Assembly (NCBI GenBank): GCA_949507465.1
Contig: CATEMS010000187.1
Coordinates: 1 to 17,882, forward strand
DNA: 17,882 bases
Source of the DNA: Flavobacteriaceae bacterium
GTDB lineage: Bacteria > Bacteroidota > Bacteroidia > Flavobacteriales > Flavobacteriaceae
Reading direction: 5' to 3'
Shown one piece after another: positions 1 through 7,481 of this stretch (the stretch's first letter is position 1; every line of letters starts with the position of its first letter). Below the pieces are notes generated by a model that had not been told where the DNA came from, ran no database searches, and was given only the letters and a program-made list of their open reading frames with translations. The position numbers and the translations under genes are program-made.

Positions 1-103
1 AATCATTGATCGCTACTACCTCTATATTTGGGTTCTGTGAAGCGATTCTAAAGGCGATTCTACCAATACGGCCAAAACCATTAATTCCAATTTTTGTTTT
101 CAT
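1..103 (-). CDS. gapA: Glyceraldehyde-3-phosphate dehydrogenase, N-terminal fragment
   Basis: The gene is cut by the left edge of the window; only the first 34 codons are visible. They read MKTKIGINGFGRIGRIAFR, followed by about 15 more residues ending in VVAIND. This is the start of the NAD-binding Rossmann fold of glycolytic GAPDH, with the GxGxxG-type signature NGFGRIGR. The enzyme oxidises and phosphorylates glyceraldehyde-3-phosphate to 1,3-bisphosphoglycerate in the cytoplasm. It begins 39 bp after the pfkA stop on the same strand, with no convincing terminator between them, so pfkA and gapA are probably co-transcribed. The ATG at 101-103 matches the usual family start. The active-site cysteine lies outside the window, so an intact gene cannot be confirmed. 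Confidence 0.93.
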   Translation of the reverse strand, partial: MKTKIGINGFGRIGRIAFRIASQNPNIEVVAIND

Positions 104-142
104 ATGTATGTTTTTCACACCAAGGGTGCGTTAATTTTTGTG

Positions 143-1129
143 TTAAATAGAAATGATGTCTGCAACTCGTATTAAATCTGAGTCAATTTTGTTTGATCCC
201 TTCAAGGACTCTTTAAGGTCTATAGGAACCACTTTATTATGTACTAGTCCAATCATAACCTCTCGTTTGCCTGCTAGTAGCGCGTCTATTGCACCAACAC
301 CTAACCTACTTGCCAGTACTCTGTCAAAGCAACTTGGTGAGCCTCCACGTTGGATATGTCCAAGGACAGTAACTTTACATTCATAATCTTCTAGGTTTTC
401 TTGTATATAAGATGCCAAACCAAAGATATTTTTCCCAATTTGATCACCTTCAGAAACCACTACAATACTACTAGACTTTCCTGATTTTTTACTTCGTTTT
501 AAGGAAGAAAGTAGTCGTTCTTTTCCCATGTCTAATTCTGGGATTAATATTTCTTCTGCGCCAGCTCCAATTCCTGCATTAAGAGCAATATCTCCGGCGT
601 CGCGCCCCATGACCTCAATTAAAAACAATCTGCTATGTGAAATGGCAGTATCTCTAATTTTATCTATGGCCTCAATTACAGTATTTAAAGCTGTATCGTA
701 CCCTATGGTAAAATCGGTGCCATTGATATCATTATCAATAGTTCCAGGAAGTCCTACAATAGGAAAATCAAATTCATTGTTAAAAACAATAGCACCGTTG
801 AAGGTACCATCACCACCAATTACCACAAGGGCATCTATTTGATGTTGTTTTAAATTTTTATATGCTTTTTCTCTTCCTTGAGGGGTTTTAAACTCTTTGG
901 ATCTAGCAGATTTTAGGAAAGTACCTCCCTTGTTGATGATGTTTTTTACAGACCGCGCATCTAATGCAGTAAAGTCACCTTCAATTAATCCTTCATATCC
1001 TCTAAAAACTCCTACACAAGCAATGTTATGATACACACAAGAGCGAACCACCGCTCTTATAGCAGCATTCATTCCAGGGGCATCTCCCCCACTTGTAAGA
1101 ACAGCTATTTTTTTTATACTATTTTTCAT
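143..1129 (-). CDS. pfkA: ATP-dependent 6-phosphofructokinase
   Basis: Phosphorylates fructose-6-phosphate to fructose-1,6-bisphosphate, the committed step of glycolysis, in the cytoplasm. The 328 residues are a full-length bacterial group I PfkA. Visible motifs are TSGGDAPGMN near residues 12-21, the nucleotide loop GGDGTF (105-110), the catalytic PGTIDND (128-134, catalytic Asp 132 by analogy with E. coli Asp127), MGRDAGD (174-180) and GHIQRGGSP (257-265). Gly108 and Gly129 correspond to E. coli Gly104 and Gly124, which mark ATP rather than pyrophosphate as phosphoryl donor. Arg25 and Arg29 sit where E. coli has effector-site arginines, so allosteric control is possible. The gene follows the PUL after a strong terminator and precedes gapA by 39 bp. 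The start fits family N-termini. Confidence 0.97.
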   Translation of the reverse strand: MKNSIKKIAVLTSGGDAPGMNAAIRAVVRSCVYHNIACVGVFRGYEGLIEGDFTALDARSVKNIINKGGTFLKSARSKEFKTPQGREKAYKNLKQHQIDALVVIGGDGTFNGAIVFNNEFDFPIVGLPGTIDNDINGTDFTIGYDTALNTVIEAIDKIRDTAISHSRLFLIEVMGRDAGDIALNAGIGAGAEEILIPELDMGKERLLSSLKRSKKSGKSSSIVVVSEGDQIGKNIFGLASYIQENLEDYECKVTVLGHIQRGGSPSCFDRVLASRLGVGAIDALLAGKREVMIGLVHNKVVPIDLKESLKGSNKIDSDLIRVADIISI

Positions 1130-1210
1130 TACTTCAAAAATAATGTATTAGACTAGATATGATATGTAAAATGTTTTTTTCTTACTGAGTGTTTAAAATA
1201 TCGCAAGAGA
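1130..1210 (-). promoter_or_regulatory. Probable pfkA-gapA promoter region
   Basis: This AT-rich stretch lies between the PUL terminator and the pfkA start and must hold any independent pfkA promoter. On the minus strand, 1142-1135 reads TATTTTTG, an exact match to the Bacteroidota -7 consensus TAnnTTTG. It ends only 5 bp before the ATG, which would give an almost leaderless mRNA, and no good TTTG -33 element lies 17-23 bp further upstream. That a promoter lies here is inferred from position; the specific -7 box is weak. Confidence 0.35.
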
Positions 1211-1214
1211 TAAA

Positions 1215-1251
1215 AAAAAAGCTTGCTTATTAAACATAAACAAGCTTTTTT
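1215..1251 (-). terminator. Intrinsic terminator at the end of the PUL
   Basis: On the minus strand the arms AAAAAAGCTTGTTTAT and ATAAGCAAGCTTTTTT flank a 5-nt loop. They form a 16-bp stem with a single U-G wobble, and the T-run extends to nine residues. On the plus strand the wobble becomes a C-A mismatch, so the hairpin is best suited to stop minus-strand transcription. It sits 15 bp after the stop codon of the small T9SS protein and separates the PUL from pfkA-gapA. Confidence 0.88.
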
Positions 1252-1266
1252 AATTGAAATAATAAA

Positions 1267-2127
1267 TTATTTCTTAATTACTTTCTGAGTTTTAGACCCA
1301 CGTTCAGTAGCAATGTTTGCTAGATAAACTCCAGGAGAAAGTGTTGACATATCTACAGCAACATTTAAACTTCCAGCTGGTAAGTTTAATACCTCTTGAC
1401 CTAGTGTGTTAAAAATAGATACAGAAGTAATTAACTCTTTAGACTGTATGTTTAATTCAGAAGTTACTGGATTTGGATACGTAGAGATACTTGAAGTATC
1501 AAAATCATTGGTTCCTAAAACTGTATCAACAATAACAATACTACCAAGAGCAGCTTCATCTGCTGGATTAGCGTTTAAACCTAATATTTGATATCCGTAT
1601 TGAACAGTGGTATCTTCTGGCTCAACATTTGTGTAAGTAATAGAGAAATCCTGACCTGCAACTAAGGGTGCTGTTTCTAATTTAAGTACAGAAAAATCTG
1701 CATTAAATACTTTAATGAAAGCTATCGCTACATATGCTGGATCTAGCGTGTAAGAAGCAACTCCACCTGTAAAGGTTAATTCACTACCAATAAGGTTTGT
1801 GTTGTTTTCTACAAAAGTGTTTCCTTCAAATTGTTTGTTTCCAAGACCTGTATCTGGATCAATCCAGAAAGGATCACCTGGGTTATCTCCGTAGGTATTA
1901 AAGTTTGGTTGAAGTGTCACAGTTCCAGCACCTGCATCAACAACAGTTTTAAGGTCTGCAACTCCCCATCCAGAGCCAAAAACAAAAGCACCACCATTGG
2001 CGATGGTTTCAAAAACATTTGCATATCCCAAATACTCAGCAGATGCATCAGCAACAACTGTATTTTGGGCATTGGTCATAAAAGCAGTACTTAGAAGTAC
2101 TGAAAATAAAATGTACATTTTTTTCAT
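1267..2127 (-). CDS. Secreted protein of unknown function with T9SS sorting domain
   Basis: A 286-residue exported protein that I cannot assign to a named family. Residues 1-20 form a Sec signal peptide (cleavage likely at TNA-QN). Residues about 22-200 form one soluble domain rich in Gly, Thr, Asn and aromatics, with segments such as FVFGSGWGVADLK and FWIDPDTGLGN, compatible with a beta-sandwich. Residues about 212-286 form a type A T9SS C-terminal domain: YPNPVTSELNI, then IFNTLGQEV, then LSPGVYLA and a basic end KVIKK. It should therefore cross the outer membrane by the type IX system and be released or attached at the surface. It is the last gene before the PUL terminator but follows a 106-bp gap, so it may have its own promoter. 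A glycan-binding role is only a guess from context. Confidence 0.85.
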   Translation of the reverse strand: MKKMYILFSVLLSTAFMTNAQNTVVADASAEYLGYANVFETIANGGAFVFGSGWGVADLKTVVDAGAGTVTLQPNFNTYGDNPGDPFWIDPDTGLGNKQFEGNTFVENNTNLIGSELTFTGGVASYTLDPAYVAIAFIKVFNADFSVLKLETAPLVAGQDFSITYTNVEPEDTTVQYGYQILGLNANPADEAALGSIVIVDTVLGTNDFDTSSISTYPNPVTSELNIQSKELITSVSIFNTLGQEVLNLPAGSLNVAVDMSTLSPGVYLANIATERGSKTQKVIKK

Positions 2128-2208
2128 AATAGAAATAGATTAAATAATTAAAACTAGTTTTTTGATTTCTTTGAATTAACAAATACTCTCGGGTTATTAA
2201 AATTGGTT

Positions 2209-2224
2209 GCAAGAATTTTCTTGC
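2209..2224 (-). repeat. Short inverted repeat in the gap between the two T9SS genes
   Basis: GCAAGA and TCTTGC arms (extendable by A-T) surround a tiny AT loop, 9 bp after the stop of the two-module binding protein. Nothing like a U-tract follows on the minus strand, so it is not a classical terminator. It could be a weak terminator, an mRNA 3'-end stabiliser or a processing site. A separate 12-bp palindrome, AAAACTAGTTTT, lies at 2150-2161, nearer the start of the next gene. Confidence 0.4.
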
Positions 2225-2233
2225 CGTGAAATA

Positions 2234-3508
2234 TTATTGTTTAAGAAATTTTATATTCTGGATTGTTCCATCATAAAATACAACCTTTGAAATATATAGC
2301 CCAGTTGCTAAATTAGATACATCGATAGTACTGTTTTTAGTATCTATCGCTTTAAAATACTTAATTTGGCCCAAAAGGTTAGCTATTTCAATGGTTTGGA
2401 TTTCTTGGTTAGCCTCTATATGTAACATTGATGTTGCCGGGTTCGGATACACTTTGATGTCAACAAGGGTATTGTCTGAAACTCCAAGAGTTTCTCCTAG
2501 TACTAAATTATCCCAATAGTAGACTTGATTTGCAGCATCTGTCTGGTTAAAATTCATAAATATTGTTGCAGATTGATAGGTTAATTGGCCCTCATCTGTA
2601 AAGTCAAAGGTAATAGTTTCCCAGGTATTTTCTGAGGAGGTAAGCCCTATTCGCTCTGAGTTTACCCCAGAGGCATTCTCTAATTTAAGCAGCACCGGTG
2701 TATTTGGTAGTGGTGACCACACCGATAGACTAAACACTTTATCTGTAGTAATGTCTATATTATTGACTGGAAAATTAACACCTGCAAATGCAGCACCAGC
2801 TGGCACAATGTTTTGTGCAACGGTGGCAGAGGTATTAGATCCAGAGGCATCTGGATTTGTTACTGCAACGGTTGTAGAGCCATTAAAATCAGAAAATGCT
2901 GGAGCTTGGCCACCCTCTAATGTAATAGGAAGTCCTATTGTATTGGGTATAGCTTCTCCAAATGTTATATTATCAAAGTAAATGATATCGTCTGCTGTTC
3001 TGGGAATAAAATCTGGAAATACGATAATTTGGTCTAAGCCAGTTGTTTCTGGAAGACCTATGTACCCGCTAAAATCAATGCTAATTTGCTCCCATTGATT
3101 GATTAGGGTATTGGCTACTTTAATTTCCATTTGAGCTCCGCCAGTTGGAGTCGCAAATTTGATACCAACGTCACTAATTTTTGTTTTGTATACCATTATA
3201 GTAACCAGAGCATTTTCTGCTGTTAGGTCAAAGGTGCCAATATCACTTCCATGTTGGCTTTCTAATCCTGCAAAAGGAGCCGCTCCAGCATTGGTGTCAC
3301 GCGCTGTAAACTTAGCAACCGTTGCGGATTGATTGATCCCTGAAGGATCTGGATTTGAAACAAATTCTAGAGGTGGATTATCAGCGTTTTGAAATACAGT
3401 CCAGGTCCAGTTTGCACCTTGCCCCCCGGTTTCAAAATCTATCGGTACATTTTGTGAAAACCCAATAAAAGGAGTCATAAATAAAAGTAATGTTACAATT
3501 TTTTTCAT
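2234..3508 (-). CDS. T9SS-secreted protein with two putative glycan-binding modules
   Basis: A 424-residue exported protein with no catalytic domain that I can see. It has a signal peptide (1-19), module A (about 22-184), module B (about 193-338) and a T9SS type A sorting domain (about 350-424: VYPNPATSMLHI, IANLLGQ, LATGLYIS). Both modules share a pattern: PI-x-F/L-E at the start, NPDxSGxNxSATVA near residue 35, WE..(T/S)..FDF or a near variant, and a final YFDN or YWDN strand. The same module occurs twice in the lipoprotein at 7482-9065. The fold resembles jelly-roll carbohydrate-binding modules, so binding of the PUL substrate is the likely role; this is inference. The gene starts 17 bp after the GH3 stop and belongs to the operon. 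It is probably released or held on the surface as an extra binding protein. Confidence 0.88.
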   Translation of the reverse strand: MKKIVTLLLFMTPFIGFSQNVPIDFETGGQGANWTWTVFQNADNPPLEFVSNPDPSGINQSATVAKFTARDTNAGAAPFAGLESQHGSDIGTFDLTAENALVTIMVYKTKISDVGIKFATPTGGAQMEIKVANTLINQWEQISIDFSGYIGLPETTGLDQIIVFPDFIPRTADDIIYFDNITFGEAIPNTIGLPITLEGGQAPAFSDFNGSTTVAVTNPDASGSNTSATVAQNIVPAGAAFAGVNFPVNNIDITTDKVFSLSVWSPLPNTPVLLKLENASGVNSERIGLTSSENTWETITFDFTDEGQLTYQSATIFMNFNQTDAANQVYYWDNLVLGETLGVSDNTLVDIKVYPNPATSMLHIEANQEIQTIEIANLLGQIKYFKAIDTKNSTIDVSNLATGLYISKVVFYDGTIQNIKFLKQ

Positions 3509-3525
3509 AATTTGATATTAGGTTG

Positions 3526-5832
3526 TTAAATTTTAAAAGTTGATTTAATTTCAGTGGTAGAATCTGTTCCAACAAACACATCAAAGCTACCTGGCTCTAC
3601 CAACCAGTTTCCTTGATTATCATAAAAGCCCAGTTCATTATCTGTTAATGTAAATGTTATTTTTTTAGTTTCTCCAGGTTGTAAAGAAATTTGCTCAAAT
3701 CCTTTCAAAGATCTAAGAGGTCTTATTACACTTGCATACACGTCTTTTAGATAAAGCTGAACAGTTTCTACACCTTGTCTTTTGCCAATGTTTGTGACAT
3801 CTACAATAACCTCAATCTGCTTATTATCTGAATACGTGTTTGAGACTAAAAGCGTATCATACTCAAATTTTGTATAACTAAGACCATAACCAAATGGGTA
3901 CAGAGGAGTATTTTTTTGATCTATGTAATGCGTCCAAAATACTTCGCCAGGATTCACTGGGGAAGGACGTCCTGTGTTTTTGTTATTATAATACAAAGGA
4001 ACTTGACCTAGACTTCTAGGAAAGCTCATTGGTAATTTTCCACTAGGATTATAATCTCCGTATATAACTTGGGCGAGTGCGTTCCCGCTTTGAGATCCTA
4101 GATGCCATCCCTCTACTATGGTTGGAATGTGCTGGGCAGCCCACTGAACTGCGAGTGGTCTTCCATTGTTGAGAACTAAGACAATATTCTTATTTACAGC
4201 GTAAATGGTCTCGAGTAATTCTTGTTGAACTCCAGGGAGATCTATATTTGCTCTACTTCTACCCTCGCCGCTTTGCATGGCATGCTCACCCAAAGACATG
4301 ATTACGACATCAGATTTTTTAGCAAGGCTTACAGCCTCTTTAAAACCTGAAGTGTCAGTTGTGTTGATTTCTAATTCAGACACAAACCCAACTTTCCCAA
4401 CAGCTACATCTGCACCCTTAGCGTAGGCTATTGAATTTCCTTTGTAATTTTGTAATCCCTCAAGTAATGATACTGCAGAATTAGCATCTGCGGCCAGAGT
4501 CCAATTACCCAGTGGGCTTGTTTTATCTGCAGCCAAAGCGCCAATTACGGCAATCCGTAAACCCTGTTTGGGTAGTGGTAAAATATTCGTTTGGTTCTTT
4601 AATAAAACAATTGATTTTTTTGCAATATCCAATACGGAATCATGCAGGGCTTTGGAACCTACTATACTACCCTGGCGATCTGTGTTGCAGTATAGATAGG
4701 GGTCATCAAACAAACCTAATTCAAATTTTACTTTTAAAATCCTTGCTGCGGCATCTTCAATAAATGCCTCACTTACTTTACCCTCTTTAACTAAACTTGC
4801 AAGTTGTGTTACATACAAGTGGGATTCCATATCCATATCAGAGCCAGCATTAATTGCTAACTGTGCTGCGTGTTTTTTGTCCTTGGCGTATCCGTGGGTA
4901 ACCATCTCAGAGATAGACCCCCAGTCAGATACAACAAAGCCGTCAAAATTCCATTTGTTTTTCAAGAGATCACGCTGCAAATAAGTATTTCCTGTAGCGG
5001 GTATTCCGTTTAAATCGGTAAAGGAATTCATGAATGTTTTTACCCCTGCCTCTTTTGCTGCTTTAAATGGAGGCAAGATTATATTGTGCAAGGTAGAAGT
5101 GCCTACATCGGCGGTGTTGTAATCTCTTCCGGCCTCAACAAAACCATATCCAGCAAAATGCTTTGCGCAGGCTGCTATTGTTGATGGGCTCGATAAATCA
5201 TCTCCCTGAAAACCTGTAACCCTCGCCCTGGCAATTTTACTACCCAAGTAAGGATCTTCTCCGGCACCTTCCATAACACGGCCCCATCTAGCATCTCTTG
5301 ATACATCCACCATTGGAGCAAAAGTCCAGTTGATACCAGAGGCAGATGCCTCTTTGGCGGCTACTTGAGCAGAGGCCTGTATGGCATCTAGATTCCAACT
5401 TGCAGCCTCAGCGATGGGTATGGGACTAATGGTTTTAAAACCATGTATAACGTCAAAACCAAAAAGCAAAGGAATGCCTAATCTTGACTCCTCTACAGCT
5501 ATTTTTTGAACAGCAAGAACATCTTCTACCCCTGATACGTTTAGCATAGAGCCAACCATACCGTTTTTTAGGTTTTTTATTTTTTGGGAAACTTCTTCAC
5601 CCTCTGGGGTTGGACCTGTAAAGTCCCAAAAACCACTGTATTGGTTTAATTGACCTATCTTTTCTTCGAGGGTCATTTGATCCAGTAATAAGCTTACTTT
5701 TTGGTCTACAGATAAGGTTGTACTCTTTAAAACGTTTGCTTTAAAGTCGGTTATATCTAACTGTTTTTCATTACATGAAAATAATTGAAGCACCGAAAAG
5801 AAAAATAAAAAGTAAAACCTATTTAGTTTCAT
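3526..5832 (-). CDS. GH3 family beta-glucosidase lipoprotein (BglX-like)
   Basis: Hydrolyses terminal beta-linked glucose from oligosaccharides. The 768 residues have the classic GH3 layout: lipoprotein signal peptide with lipobox LFSC (Cys20), TIM-barrel domain (about 45-375), alpha/beta-sandwich domain (about 405-610) and a C-terminal fibronectin III-like domain (about 675-760). The nucleophile is Asp303 in GFVVSDWGS. Other family motifs are GRVMEGAGEDP (184-194) and AKHFAGYG (223-230). Glu523 in SGEGRSR is the likely acid/base. Residues after Cys20 (NEKQLD) lack a clear surface-export signal, so the enzyme may stay in the periplasm. There it could finish oligosaccharides imported by SusC. 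The start lies 2 bp after the GH16 stop, implying translational coupling. Laminarin oligosaccharides are the likely substrate, inferred from the adjacent GH16 gene. Confidence 0.95.
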   Translation of the reverse strand: MKLNRFYFLFFFSVLQLFSCNEKQLDITDFKANVLKSTTLSVDQKVSLLLDQMTLEEKIGQLNQYSGFWDFTGPTPEGEEVSQKIKNLKNGMVGSMLNVSGVEDVLAVQKIAVEESRLGIPLLFGFDVIHGFKTISPIPIAEAASWNLDAIQASAQVAAKEASASGINWTFAPMVDVSRDARWGRVMEGAGEDPYLGSKIARARVTGFQGDDLSSPSTIAACAKHFAGYGFVEAGRDYNTADVGTSTLHNIILPPFKAAKEAGVKTFMNSFTDLNGIPATGNTYLQRDLLKNKWNFDGFVVSDWGSISEMVTHGYAKDKKHAAQLAINAGSDMDMESHLYVTQLASLVKEGKVSEAFIEDAAARILKVKFELGLFDDPYLYCNTDRQGSIVGSKALHDSVLDIAKKSIVLLKNQTNILPLPKQGLRIAVIGALAADKTSPLGNWTLAADANSAVSLLEGLQNYKGNSIAYAKGADVAVGKVGFVSELEINTTDTSGFKEAVSLAKKSDVVIMSLGEHAMQSGEGRSRANIDLPGVQQELLETIYAVNKNIVLVLNNGRPLAVQWAAQHIPTIVEGWHLGSQSGNALAQVIYGDYNPSGKLPMSFPRSLGQVPLYYNNKNTGRPSPVNPGEVFWTHYIDQKNTPLYPFGYGLSYTKFEYDTLLVSNTYSDNKQIEVIVDVTNIGKRQGVETVQLYLKDVYASVIRPLRSLKGFEQISLQPGETKKITFTLTDNELGFYDNQGNWLVEPGSFDVFVGTDSTTEIKSTFKI

Positions 5833-5834
5833 GT

Positions 5835-7469
5835 TTACTGATAAACTCTAATGTAATCAACCTCCATAGTAGATTGGTCGAAATTTGGATCTATCTCACC
5901 CCCAAAATCACCACCCATGGCCACATTGATAATCAAAAAGAAATCTTTATTAAATGGAAGGTTCTGGCTATTTGGAAACACATAAAAAACAGATCCATTT
6001 ACAGCAAAGCGAATGTCTGCCTCACTCCAGATTACCTCATAAGTATTGAAATTATCTGACACACCATCAATTAGTGTAGAACTCCCTATAGCATCAGCAC
6101 CAGAGTTGCCAGGAAAATGCAGTGAAGATTTAATTCGATCCTGCTCAATCCCTCTATGTTCCATAATATCTATCTCACCAGCACCTGGCCAAGGATTTGT
6201 TGGCAGGTCTGCACCAAGCATCCATAGAGCTGGCCAAGTACCATTTCCAGTTGGAAGTTTGGCACTTATTTCAACACGACCGTATTGGAATTCAAAATGA
6301 TCTTGTGATCTAATTCTACCTGAGGTGTATTGAGCTCCAGAAAACTCTTCAGCTTTTGCTGTGATTACTAAATTCCCGTTTTCTACTTTAATATTTTCTG
6401 GACGATCTGTATAGAACTGAGACTCATTGTTACCCCATCCGCCACCAGCGCCTAGATCATAACTCCAGTTACCAGAGCATACTGGACCGTCTGTGTTAAA
6501 TTCATCTGACCAAACTAGAACATCAAAATTACCAGAACCCGTATCTCCTGTTACTGTGGTCTCACAATCATCATCACCGCCACCGCCAGCACCACCAGAA
6601 CCTTCTTGAGGAACAAAAGTGTGATACCAAGCAAGTTCAGCTCCTGGTGGATCGAAAGGATCTTGAATACCACGAACTACTAACTTATCATTGGTTAGTT
6701 CTAAAATAGTATAAGACATTGCACCAGACCAGTAGGATAACATACTATTGGTTACCACTAATTCTTGAACACCATCAATATCTAAAATAGAGAAGGTTGT
6801 ATTGGTTTCTATTTGAGAGTTAATATCTCTACACTCATCAGCAAACTCTCCTGGATTCGCATCTGGGAAAAATCTTTTCACTTCTGCCCAATTGATAAAG
6901 GAAGCTTCTGTAGTATCAAGTGTATAGGTGAGGTCTGTGCTGAATGTTAACACATCATCATACATACAAGGATTTAATTGGTTGGGAGTTGCAGAAAAAT
7001 AGTTAGGAAAATCTTCTAATGGATCTCCTACTCCAAAATGACCTGCATTTGATGAGTCCCAAACCCAATTTTTAGAACCATCACCAGCAATCATTTGAAG
7101 AACCTCTGGATCAATAAATACATCAACATCCAAATCTAGTGTAATAACAACACTACTTGAGACACCTCCTCTTCCAAAGGCGATAACCTGCACTTGCTGT
7201 TGGTACTCTCCTGGGAGGGTGTATCTATTTTTTGCCTGAAGACCATTACCAACAACCACTGGCTGAGCTCCTTCAGAAAAAATCACATGAAAATTGATAG
7301 CATTGTCAGCCGTTGGTATAAGGGTAACATTACCTGTATTATCATCTGCAACGGTAACATCTACTTGTATATTTGTTGGCGTTACAATGTCTCCAAATTC
7401 ATAATCATCCTTTTGGCAACCCAAAACAACCGTTAGCAATAAAAGACCTATTATATATATATATTTCAT
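5835..7469 (-). CDS. GH16 endo-beta-1,3-glucanase (laminarinase-like) lipoprotein
   Basis: Probably cuts beta-1,3-glucan such as laminarin at the cell surface. The 544 residues comprise a lipoprotein signal with Cys18 (VVLGC), a PKD-like domain (about 30-112), a domain of unknown family (about 120-287), a Gly/Asp-rich linker (about 288-315) and a GH16 domain (about 317-544). The catalytic motif GEIDIMEHRG gives nucleophile Glu432, Asp434 and acid/base Glu437, in the beta-bulge form (ExDxxE) of laminarinases. Supporting motifs are WSDEF (320-324), GWGNNESQFYTDRPEN and WPALWMLG. The residues after the lipid cysteine (QKDDYE) fit the K-(D/E)2 type lipoprotein export signal described in Capnocytophaga, which predicts surface display. 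The gene follows the binding lipoprotein by 12 bp. Exact specificity (laminarin or mixed-linkage glucan) cannot be settled from sequence alone. Confidence 0.95.
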   Translation of the reverse strand: MKYIYIIGLLLLTVVLGCQKDDYEFGDIVTPTNIQVDVTVADDNTGNVTLIPTADNAINFHVIFSEGAQPVVVGNGLQAKNRYTLPGEYQQQVQVIAFGRGGVSSSVVITLDLDVDVFIDPEVLQMIAGDGSKNWVWDSSNAGHFGVGDPLEDFPNYFSATPNQLNPCMYDDVLTFSTDLTYTLDTTEASFINWAEVKRFFPDANPGEFADECRDINSQIETNTTFSILDIDGVQELVVTNSMLSYWSGAMSYTILELTNDKLVVRGIQDPFDPPGAELAWYHTFVPQEGSGGAGGGGDDDCETTVTGDTGSGNFDVLVWSDEFNTDGPVCSGNWSYDLGAGGGWGNNESQFYTDRPENIKVENGNLVITAKAEEFSGAQYTSGRIRSQDHFEFQYGRVEISAKLPTGNGTWPALWMLGADLPTNPWPGAGEIDIMEHRGIEQDRIKSSLHFPGNSGADAIGSSTLIDGVSDNFNTYEVIWSEADIRFAVNGSVFYVFPNSQNLPFNKDFFLIINVAMGGDFGGEIDPNFDQSTMEVDYIRVYQ

Positions 7470-7481
7470 TTTTGTGGTTTT

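Noticed and set aside
104..142. Small CACC/GGTG hairpin between pfkA and gapA
   Set aside because: Only 4-5 bp with a 3-nt loop and no T-run; too weak to call a terminator.
2209..2224. Hairpin after the two-module protein as an operon terminator
   Set aside because: The stem is short and no T-run follows on the minus strand, so it is listed only as an inverted repeat.
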